Source: Vogesella mureinivorans
GTDB taxonomy: Bacteria > Pseudomonadota > Gammaproteobacteria > Burkholderiales > Chromobacteriaceae
Assembly (NCBI RefSeq): GCF_007644035.1
Contig: NZ_VMTV02000626.1
Coordinates: forward strand, 1-64,000
Length of the DNA stretch: 64,000 bases
Direction: 5' to 3'
Shown: positions 58,021-64,000 of the stretch, piece after piece
Layout of the letters: the number at the start of each line of letters is the position of its first letter
How positions within the stretch are numbered: the first letter of the stretch is position 1
Translations under genes and position numbers: made by a program
The notes under the pieces: model-generated
Databases searched by the model: none
What the model was told of the DNA's origin: nothing
What the model saw: the letters and a program-made list of their open reading frames with translations, nothing else

Positions 58021-58779
58021 TTAGTCTTCCAGCAGGCCGGCCAGGTTGTGCTTCTTCAGCAGTGCCGCGTATTCACCGCTTTGCTTTACCTGGTCTATGG
58101 CTTGGTCAAAACGTGCTTTCAGCGCGGTGTCCTGCTTGCGCAGTGCCACCGCTACCCCCTCGCCCAGTACCTTGTCTTTGCGGCCATCAAACAGCGGGCC
58201 GGTAAAGGCAAAGGCTTTGCCATTGGGCGTATCCAGAAAGCCCTTCTGCAGCTGTACGGTGTTGCCAAAGGTAAAGTCGGCGCGGCCAGCGGTGAGCTCC
58301 AGCATGGGGTCTTGCGCATTCACGTAGCGTTTTACCGTGGCCTGCTTGTACTGCTGGCTCACAAAGCGGTCTTGCGGGGTGCCGGTTTGCACCGCAATCA
58401 CCTTGCCGGCCAGGTCTGGCGTCAGCGCCACGCCCTTGCGCGCCACAAAGCGGTTCTGCATCAGGTAGTACACCTTGCTGAAACCGACTACCTTGCGCCG
58501 CTCGTCGGTAATGTTCATGGACGACATGATGGCATCGTACTTCTTGGCCTGCAGGCCGGGGATCAGGCCGTCCCACGGCTGGTTCACCACCTCGCACGCG
58601 GTCTTCATGGCCTTACAGACGGCGTAGGCAAAATCCACCTCGAAACCCGCCACCTTGCCGGCGGTGTCGACGTATTCGAACGGCGGGTAGGTGGCGTCGG
58701 TGGCGATACGCAGTGGCTCGGCCGCCTGTACCAGCAGCGGGGACAACAACAGTGCAGCAATTGCAAATGGGCGGTTCAT
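58021..58779 (-). CDS. Basic amino-acid ABC transporter binding protein (HisJ/ArtJ-like)
   Basis: The 252-residue periplasmic protein has a signal peptide (about 1-19) and the family 3 pattern: LRIATDATYPPFEYVDTAGKVAGFEVDFAYAV, DAIMSSMNITDERRKVVGFS and IAVQTGTPQDRFV. This is the lysine/arginine/ornithine/histidine class. No permease genes are adjacent. Confidence 0.87.
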   Translation of the reverse strand: MNRPFAIAALLLSPLLVQAAEPLRIATDATYPPFEYVDTAGKVAGFEVDFAYAVCKAMKTACEVVNQPWDGLIPGLQAKKYDAIMSSMNITDERRKVVGFSKVYYLMQNRFVARKGVALTPDLAGKVIAVQTGTPQDRFVSQQYKQATVKRYVNAQDPMLELTAGRADFTFGNTVQLQKGFLDTPNGKAFAFTGPLFDGRKDKVLGEGVAVALRKQDTALKARFDQAIDQVKQSGEYAALLKKHNLAGLLED

Positions 58780-58806
58780 GGCTTCTCCTGAAAGACGTAG
58801 CGGATA

Positions 58807-59619
58807 TCAGCTGATAAAGCGGCGGTGTTGCAGCGCGGGGAGGCGCGTACGCCAGGTCTGTTGCCTGTTGGTATCGAGTGTGGCCAGCGCCATGCCCTCG
58901 CCCTCTGGCTGGCAGGCCAGTACCTGCCCCCAGGGGTCGATGATCATGCTGTGGCCAAAGGTACGTTTGCCGCCGGGGTGCACCCCGCCCTGGCCAGGGG
59001 CAATGACAAAGGCCAGGTTCTCTACGGCGCGGGCGCGTAGCAAGAGTTCCCAGTGCGCCTGCCCGGTGGTGTGGGTAAACGCCGCCGGCGCGCTGATCAG
59101 CACCGGTGCGGGCGCCTGGCGGTACAGCTCGGGAAAGCGCAGGTCGTAGCACACCGACAAACGCAGGCTGCCCCACGGCGTGTCGGCGCTGCTGATGGTG
59201 CTGCCCGGCTGCATGGTGTCGGCCTCGGCGTAGCGCTCGTGGCCATCGTCAAAGCCAAACAGATGCACCTTGTCGTAGCGCGCTACGCACTGCCCCTGCG
59301 GGCTGTACAGCAGGCTGCTGTTATAAAAACGCTGCGGCTGGCTGCCCTGCAGTGGCAGCGTACCGGCCAGCAGCCACACGCCGTGGCGGGCGGCCAGCGC
59401 GGCCATGTGCTGCTGCAGCGGGCCGTGGCCAAAGGGCTCGGCCAGCGCCAGGCGCGCCGCGTCGTGTTCGGGCATCAGGTAAAAGTATTCCGGCAGCGCC
59501 ACCAGCTGCGCGCCGGCGGCGGCGGCCTGGGCCACCCAGGCGTCGGCACGGGCCAGGTTGGCCGCCAGGTCGTCGCCAGACACCAGCTGGATGGCGGCGG
59601 CGGTAAATGTGTGGCTCAT
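58807..59619 (-). CDS. Nitrilase-superfamily amidase (Nit1/Nit2/YafV type)
   Basis: The 270-residue carbon-nitrogen hydrolase has the catalytic set: Glu in LVALPEYFYL, Lys in ARYDKVHLFGFD and Cys in LRLSVCYDLRFPELYR. Nit2/YafV enzymes hydrolyse alpha-ketoglutaramate and similar omega-amides; Nit1 acts on deaminated glutathione. The ATG at 59619 follows AAGGAGCGCGCG. It starts close after a transaminase gene, which supports an omega-amidase role; it overlaps neither neighbour. Confidence 0.85.
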   Translation of the reverse strand: MSHTFTAAAIQLVSGDDLAANLARADAWVAQAAAAGAQLVALPEYFYLMPEHDAARLALAEPFGHGPLQQHMAALAARHGVWLLAGTLPLQGSQPQRFYNSSLLYSPQGQCVARYDKVHLFGFDDGHERYAEADTMQPGSTISSADTPWGSLRLSVCYDLRFPELYRQAPAPVLISAPAAFTHTTGQAHWELLLRARAVENLAFVIAPGQGGVHPGGKRTFGHSMIIDPWGQVLACQPEGEGMALATLDTNRQQTWRTRLPALQHRRFIS

Positions 59620-59629
59620 CGCGCGCTCC

Positions 59630-60784
59630 TTACAGGCGGCACAGGCGCTCGGCGCCGGCCAGCAGGGTGGCGTCGTCTTTGGCAAACGACAGGCGGATCA
59701 GGCGCTGGTCGGTGCCATCGCCGTAGAAGGCCGACACCGGAATGGTGGCCACGCCGTGTTCGGTAATCAGGCGCTGCACCAGCTGGCTGTCCGGCTCGTC
59801 CGACAGGTGGCCATAACCCGCCAGCAAAAAGAAGCTGCCATGGCTGGGCAATAGCTGCAGGCGGCTGCCGGCCAGCGCCGACACCAGCAGGTCGCGCTTG
59901 CGCTGGTAGAAGGCGGCCAGGCCCAGGTAGTGCTCGGGTTCGGCCATCAGCCGCGCCAGCGCGTGCTGCATCGGGGTATCGGCGGCAAACATGGCGAACT
60001 GGTGCACCTTGCGGATTTCGTCCATCAGTGCGGCTGGTGCCAGGCAGTAGCCCACGCGCCAGCCGGTGACGTGGAAGGTTTTACCAAACGAAGTCACCAC
60101 CACGGCGCGCTCGGCCAGCGCCGGGTAGCGGCTCATGCTGTGGTGCAGCTGGCCATCGAACACCACGTGCTCGTACACCTCGTCCGACAGAATAACGATG
60201 TCGGTACCGGCGGTGAGCGCCTGCAGGCGGGCGGCGTCGTCTGCGCCCAGCACGGTGCCGGTGGGGTTGTGCGGGGTATTCAGCACGATCATGCGGGTAC
60301 GCGGCGTGATGAGCGCGGCCACCTCGTCCCACGGGATGGCAAAGCCGGGTGCGGCCAACTTCACCACCACGGCACGGGCGCCCTGCAGCTCGATCATGGG
60401 GATGTAGCTGTCAAACGCCGGCTCGAACACGATTACCTCGTCGCCCGGGTGCACCAGCGCAGTTACCGCCGAAAACAGCGCCTCGCTGGCGCTGGCCATC
60501 ACCGTGACCTCGCTGTCCGGCTGGTAGTGCTGGCCGTACAGCGCCGCCACCTTGGCGGCAATGGCCTCGCGCAGCGCCGGCAGGCCGCTCATGGGGGCGT
60601 ACTGGTTATGCCCGGCCTGCATGGCTTCGTGTGCGTAGCGCACCAGGGTGTCGCTGCAGGCAAAGTTGGGCGCGCCCTGCGACAGGTTGATCGCCTGATG
60701 CTGCGCGGCCAGCTGGCCAATAACGGTAAAGATGGTGGTGCCCACGTGGGGCAGCTTGGAAACCGGGGTAAACGGGGTGTGCAT
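59630..60784 (-). CDS. Class I/II aminotransferase, methionine/glutamine transaminase-like (YbdL/MtnE type)
   Basis: The 384-residue PLP enzyme has NLSQGAPNFACSD near the start, LNTPHNPTGTVLG, and the PLP-lysine segment VVVTSFGKTFHVTGWRVGYCLAP. The YbdL/kynurenine aminotransferase type uses methionine or glutamine as amino donor. The amidase gene begins ten bases after it, and glutamine transamination gives the alpha-ketoglutaramate such an amidase removes. The ATG at 60784 is chosen from the family start (TPFTPVSKLPHVGTTIF). Confidence 0.87.
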   Translation of the reverse strand: MHTPFTPVSKLPHVGTTIFTVIGQLAAQHQAINLSQGAPNFACSDTLVRYAHEAMQAGHNQYAPMSGLPALREAIAAKVAALYGQHYQPDSEVTVMASASEALFSAVTALVHPGDEVIVFEPAFDSYIPMIELQGARAVVVKLAAPGFAIPWDEVAALITPRTRMIVLNTPHNPTGTVLGADDAARLQALTAGTDIVILSDEVYEHVVFDGQLHHSMSRYPALAERAVVVTSFGKTFHVTGWRVGYCLAPAALMDEIRKVHQFAMFAADTPMQHALARLMAEPEHYLGLAAFYQRKRDLLVSALAGSRLQLLPSHGSFFLLAGYGHLSDEPDSQLVQRLITEHGVATIPVSAFYGDGTDQRLIRLSFAKDDATLLAGAERLCRL

Positions 60785-60896
60785 GGCGCGGCTCGGGTGT
60801 CGTGATGTTGTGCTGCCATTCAACCGCAGCCCGTACTATGCGACAAACGATTTATAGGCATATCATGACCGAGAATTTCTCAGCCATGAGGCCGCC

Positions 60897-61823
60897 ATGC
60901 CACGCCATGCCCTGCCGCTGTACGCGCTATCGGTATTCGACGCTGCCGCCCGCCACCAAAGCTTTACCCGCGCGGCCAACGAGCTGTGCCTGACCCAGGG
61001 CGCGGTGAGCAAACAGGTGGCATTGCTGGAAGCCCACCTGGGCTACGAGCTGTTTCACCGCTTTGCCCGCAGCCTGCGGCTGACACCGCGTGGCGAGATG
61101 CTGCACAGCTACGTGCAGCGCGCCTTCGGCGTGCTGGAACAAGGCCTGGACGCCACCGCCATGCTCAGCACGCCAGTCAATATCAAGGCCCCCAGCTGCG
61201 TGGTGCGCTGGCTACTGGCCGCGCTGCGCGACTTTAACCTGCAGCACCCCGACATCCCCATCCAGCTGTGCAGCAGCCACGACCACGACGTGAACTTTGC
61301 CCGCGAGGACTTCGACCTGGCCGTGGTGTACAAGCCACACGCCTCGCTGGGCGCGCACGACACCCTGCTGTTTCGCGAGCAGCTCACGCCGGTGATCGCG
61401 CCGGAGCTGCTGGCCCGCTGCGGCCAACCTTTACAGCAGGCGGCCGACCTGGCGCACTTTCCGCTACTGCACCCCTCGCTAGACAAGCGCGACTGGCGGC
61501 AATGGCTGGCGCAGCGCCAGGAAAACGGCGTGGACTACCGCCGCGGCACGGTGTTCGACACACTGGACCAAGCCATGAACGCCGCCGTACAAGGCTTTGG
61601 CGTGACGCTGGGCGATATCACGCTGCTACAGGACGAGCTCGCCAGCGGCCGCGTGCAGGCACCGCTGGGGCCGCCATGCGAAAACGGCTTTGCCTACGCC
61701 CTGGCTATCCGGCCAGACTGCCAGGCCGCCGTACACACCGTGCAGCAGTGGCTGCAGGCACGCGCCCCCGCAGCCTGCCCGCCTGGCGTGGTACCATGCC
61801 GCCCTGCTGCCCGCCACGGGTAG
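60897..61823 (+). CDS. LysR-family regulator (GcvA-like), divergent from the transaminase
   Basis: The 308-residue protein starts with LPLYALSVFDAAARHQSFTRAANELCLTQGAVSKQVALLE, a GcvA-type HTH. Its C-terminal effector domain is normal, but a proline-rich tail of about 20 residues (APAACPPGVVPCRPAARHG) exceeds the usual end. Divergent position suggests control of the transaminase-amidase pair. Confidence 0.83.
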   Translation: MPRHALPLYALSVFDAAARHQSFTRAANELCLTQGAVSKQVALLEAHLGYELFHRFARSLRLTPRGEMLHSYVQRAFGVLEQGLDATAMLSTPVNIKAPSCVVRWLLAALRDFNLQHPDIPIQLCSSHDHDVNFAREDFDLAVVYKPHASLGAHDTLLFREQLTPVIAPELLARCGQPLQQAADLAHFPLLHPSLDKRDWRQWLAQRQENGVDYRRGTVFDTLDQAMNAAVQGFGVTLGDITLLQDELASGRVQAPLGPPCENGFAYALAIRPDCQAAVHTVQQWLQARAPAACPPGVVPCRPAARHG

Positions 61824-61832
61824 CCCTGTTCT

Positions 61833-61850
61833 GCGGCCAACCTTGGCCGC
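61833..61850. repeat. Palindrome built from the uptake-like word after the LysR gene
   Basis: GCGGCCAA-CC-TTGGCCGC is a perfect inverted repeat that includes TGCGGCCAACCTT (61832-61844). It lies ten bases after the LysR stop, like the uptake-word hairpins at 9765 and 37122. Confidence 0.65.
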
Positions 61851-61917
61851 CCCCTGTCGTTACCCGGCCCTGCGCCAGTGCGGCTTTACCTTTTCGGGTC
61901 GCCTGGCGGCTGTATTC

Positions 61918-63585
61918 ATGATCACGCTTAAAAATGTTGTACTGCGCCGGGGCAGCAAGCTGCTGCTGGATGGCGCCACCGTTACCCTGAACCCGGGTGA
62001 AAAAGTGGGCCTGGTGGGCCGTAATGGCGCCGGTAAATCGTCGCTGTTTGCCGTGCTGAACGGCAGCCTGCACGAAGACGGCGGCGACTTTCACATCCCT
62101 AGCCAGTGGCGCATGGCGCAGGTGGCACAGGACATGCCGGAAACCGCGCAAAGCGCTACCGACTTTGTGGTAGAGGGCGATACCGCCCTGCTGGCCGCCC
62201 AGCTGGAAGTAGCCGAAGCCGAGGCCGGCGAAGACTATATGCGCATGGCGCACGCCTACACCGCGCTGAACGACGCCGGCGCGCACGACGCCCCGGCCCG
62301 CGCACAGGCACTGATTCTGGGCCTGGGTTTTAGCGTGGCCGAGCTGCAGCGCCCGGTAAACAGCTTCTCGGGCGGCTGGCGTATGCGCCTGCAGCTGGCG
62401 CGGGCGCTGATGTGCCCGTCCGACCTCTTGCTGCTGGACGAACCTACCAACCACTTGGATCTGGACGCCCTGGTGTGGCTGGAAGCCTGGCTCAAGCAAT
62501 ACGCCGGCACCCTGGTGGTAATCAGCCACGACCGCGAGTTTCTGGACGCCATCACCAACGTCACCCTGCACATCGACCACGGCAAGCTGGTGCGCTACGG
62601 CGGCAACTACAGCAAGTTTGAAGACATGCGCGCCGAGCAGATGGTGCTGCAGCAGGCCGCACAGACCAAGCAGCAGGAAAAGATCGCCCACCTGCAAAAA
62701 TTTATCGACCGCTTCAAGGCCAAGGCCAGCAAGGCCAAGCAGGCACAAAGCCGCGTGAAAGCACTGGAGCGCATGGAGAAGATTGCGCCGGTACTGGCCG
62801 ACGCCGAATTCCAGTTCGAGTTCAAAGAGCCGTCCAGCCTGCCCAACCCCATGCTGACGCTGAGCGAAGCCGCTTTCGGCTACCCGGCGCCAGACGACGC
62901 CCCAGCCGGCACGCCGCCCACAGTGATCGTGCAGGGCGTGCGCCGCTCGGTGCTGGCCGGCCAGCGCATCGGTATTCTGGGCGCCAACGGCCAGGGTAAA
63001 TCCACCCTGGTGAAAACCGTGGCCGAGGCGCTGCGCCCGGTCAGCGGCGAGGTGATCCGCGGCAAGGGCCTGAGCATCGGCTACTTCTCGCAGCAGGAGC
63101 TGGACGTACTGCGCCCCGAGGACGACCCGCTGCAACACATGCTGCGCCTGGCACGCGATACGCCCGCCGCGCTGCGCCCGCCTGCCGCCGACTGCCGCGA
63201 ACAAGGCCTGCGCAACTTCCTGGGCACCTTCAATTTCAGCGGCGACATGGTGAAGCAAGCCGTCGGCAGCATGAGCGGCGGCGAAAAAGCCCGCCTGGTG
63301 CTGTGCATGATCGTGTGGCTGCGCCCTAACCTGCTGCTGCTGGATGAACCGACCAACCACCTGGACCTGGCCACGCGCGAGGCGCTGAGCGTAGCGCTAA
63401 ACGAATTCGAAGGCTCGGTGATGCTGGTGAGCCACGATCGCGCCCTGCTACGCGCCGTGTGCGACGAGTTCTGGCTGGTATCGCGTGGTGGTGTCAGCGA
63501 CTTCGAAGGCGACCTGGACGACTACCAGGTGTACCTGCTGGAAGAAGCCAAGCGCCGCCGCGAAGAAGCCGCCGGCAAGCGCTAA
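61918..63585 (+). CDS. yheS: ABC-F family ATPase, YheS-like
   Basis: The 555-residue protein has two ABC ATPase domains: Walker A GLVGRNGAGKSSL and signature SGGWRMRLQLARAL followed by LLLLDEPTNHLDLDALVW in the first, and GILGANGQGKSTL, MSGGEKARLVL and LLLLDEPTNHLDLATREAL in the second, with the linker (HLQKFIDRFKAKASKAKQAQSRVKALERME) between. ABC-F proteins act on the ribosome and do not transport. It ends shortly after the second domain, without the extra tail of E. coli YheS. The ATG at 61918 is chosen because ABC-F proteins start at this point. Confidence 0.9.
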   Translation: MITLKNVVLRRGSKLLLDGATVTLNPGEKVGLVGRNGAGKSSLFAVLNGSLHEDGGDFHIPSQWRMAQVAQDMPETAQSATDFVVEGDTALLAAQLEVAEAEAGEDYMRMAHAYTALNDAGAHDAPARAQALILGLGFSVAELQRPVNSFSGGWRMRLQLARALMCPSDLLLLDEPTNHLDLDALVWLEAWLKQYAGTLVVISHDREFLDAITNVTLHIDHGKLVRYGGNYSKFEDMRAEQMVLQQAAQTKQQEKIAHLQKFIDRFKAKASKAKQAQSRVKALERMEKIAPVLADAEFQFEFKEPSSLPNPMLTLSEAAFGYPAPDDAPAGTPPTVIVQGVRRSVLAGQRIGILGANGQGKSTLVKTVAEALRPVSGEVIRGKGLSIGYFSQQELDVLRPEDDPLQHMLRLARDTPAALRPPAADCREQGLRNFLGTFNFSGDMVKQAVGSMSGGEKARLVLCMIVWLRPNLLLLDEPTNHLDLATREALSVALNEFEGSVMLVSHDRALLRAVCDEFWLVSRGGVSDFEGDLDDYQVYLLEEAKRRREEAAGKR

Positions 63586-63605
63586 GCCCGGCAACGGTGC
63601 CAGCA

Positions 63606-63644
63606 CAAGGCCTGACGGCGATGCCGTCAGGCCTTGTTTTTTTT
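63606..63644 (+). terminator. Strong terminator after the ABC-F gene
   Basis: A 14-bp perfect stem CAAGGCCTGACGGC/GCCGTCAGGCCTTG with a GAT loop is followed by eight Ts, about 20 bases past the stop codon. Confidence 0.95.
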
Positions 63645-63671
63645 GCAGGGTAGCCGCGCTAGCTGGTGCGG

Positions 63672-64000
63672 CTAGCGCCGCGCAATCAGCAAGATCCCGA
63701 TACCGATCAGCAGCATGCCGCCCAGCTCGCGCGTGGCCGGCCACTCGCCCAGGCTACTGGCCGCCATGGCCACCGCCAGTACCGGAATCACCAGCGCGTT
63801 AAAGCTGAGCGTAGACGCCGGCAGGCGGCGCAGCAGCCACAGCCAGGCCAGCCAGCCCACGGCACTGGAGAACACGCCGGAGTACACCAGCCCCAGCACA
63901 AACTGCGCCGACCACTGGATACCGGCAAAGTCGGCAAACGGCAGCAGCAACGCTAGCGGCGCCAGGCCGATCAGCGCCTGCCAGCCGGAAAAATTCAGGC
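63672..64000 (-). CDS. EamA/DMT-family transporter, 3' part (gene continues beyond the window)
   Basis: The frame is open to the window edge on the minus strand, so only the C-terminal ~109 residues are present. Four hydrophobic helices, LGLVYSGVFSSAVGWLAWLWLL, and the end GMLLIGIGILLIARR match the second EamA repeat of drug/metabolite transporters. The real start lies upstream of this window. Confidence 0.85.
   Translation of the reverse strand, partial: LNFSGWQALIGLAPLALLLPFADFAGIQWSAQFVLGLVYSGVFSSAVGWLAWLWLLRRLPASTLSFNALVIPVLAVAMAASSLGEWPATRELGGMLLIGIGILLIARR

Noticed and set aside
61705-63360. 551-residue minus-strand open frame opposite the ABC-F gene
   Set aside because: Shadow frame of a clear ABC-F protein with both ATPase motif sets on the + strand.

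Overview
This window is a GC-rich (roughly 60-65% by eye) chromosomal segment of a beta-proteobacterium, most likely order Neisseriales in or near the Chromobacteriaceae (Vogesella/Aquitalea/Chromobacterium type). The basis is the gene order around the replication-initiation locus (mnmE-yidC-yidD-rnpA-rpmH facing away from dnaA-dnaN-gyrB) and the style of the proteins; the genus is an inference. Almost every region outside one island carries a 10-13 bp word, AAGGTTGGCCGCA or its complement TGCGGCCAACCTT. I counted 40 exact copies of the 10-bp core. It behaves like a DNA uptake sequence dialect.

Layout. 0.2-2.8 kb: iron uptake (Fur-box-controlled tonB-exbB-exbD, then a PiuC-type dioxygenase). 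2.8-3.4 kb: a non-coding stretch full of hairpins. 3.4-8.8 kb: a LysR regulator and an RND efflux pair. 9-12.7 kb: small or hypothetical proteins, a META/DUF4377 lipoprotein and a soluble FIST-domain chemoreceptor. 13-16.7 kb: an acetaldehyde-type dehydrogenase with a sigma-54 promoter, divergent from its probable AcoR-type activator. 17.5-22.4 kb: a six-gene cluster of roadblock protein, unknown protein, small GTPase, degenerate receiver protein, FimV-like TPR protein and a di-iron/MBL protein, which looks like an oxygen- or polarity-linked signalling module. 22.6-25.4 kb: the proton-translocating transhydrogenase pntAA-pntAB-pntB. 26-30 kb: a glycerophosphodiesterase, two tandem periplasmic binding proteins without a permease, and a membrane sulfatase-fold transferase. 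30-39.6 kb: the replication and ribosome core genes.

39.6-52.3 kb is an AT-richer genomic island between gyrB and a lysE gene. It holds a C5 cytosine methyltransferase facing a six-gene operon on the other strand: WYL regulator, ankyrin-repeat/sigma-70 fusion, GHKL (MORC/MutL/Hsp90-type) ATPase, Z1 SF2-type ATPase, PD-(D/E)XK (DUF4420) nuclease and AIPR protein. The ATPase, Z1, nuclease, AIPR and methylase set matches predicted MORC-type restriction-modification systems. The complete RpoD-like sigma factor with an N-terminal ankyrin segment, placed second in the operon, is the most striking unexplained element of the window. The uptake-like word is absent across the island.

52.5-64 kb returns to the host backbone: lysE with a divergent Lrp regulator, a ~190-bp-period repeat array, a polyamine uptake/oxidation pair with a divergent LysR regulator, an amino-acid binding protein, a transaminase/amidase pair (probable glutamine transaminase-omega-amidase route) with a divergent LysR gene, a YheS-type ABC-F protein, and the 3' part of an EamA transporter that runs off the window. 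No rRNA, tRNA, integrase, transposase or CRISPR array was found by reading.
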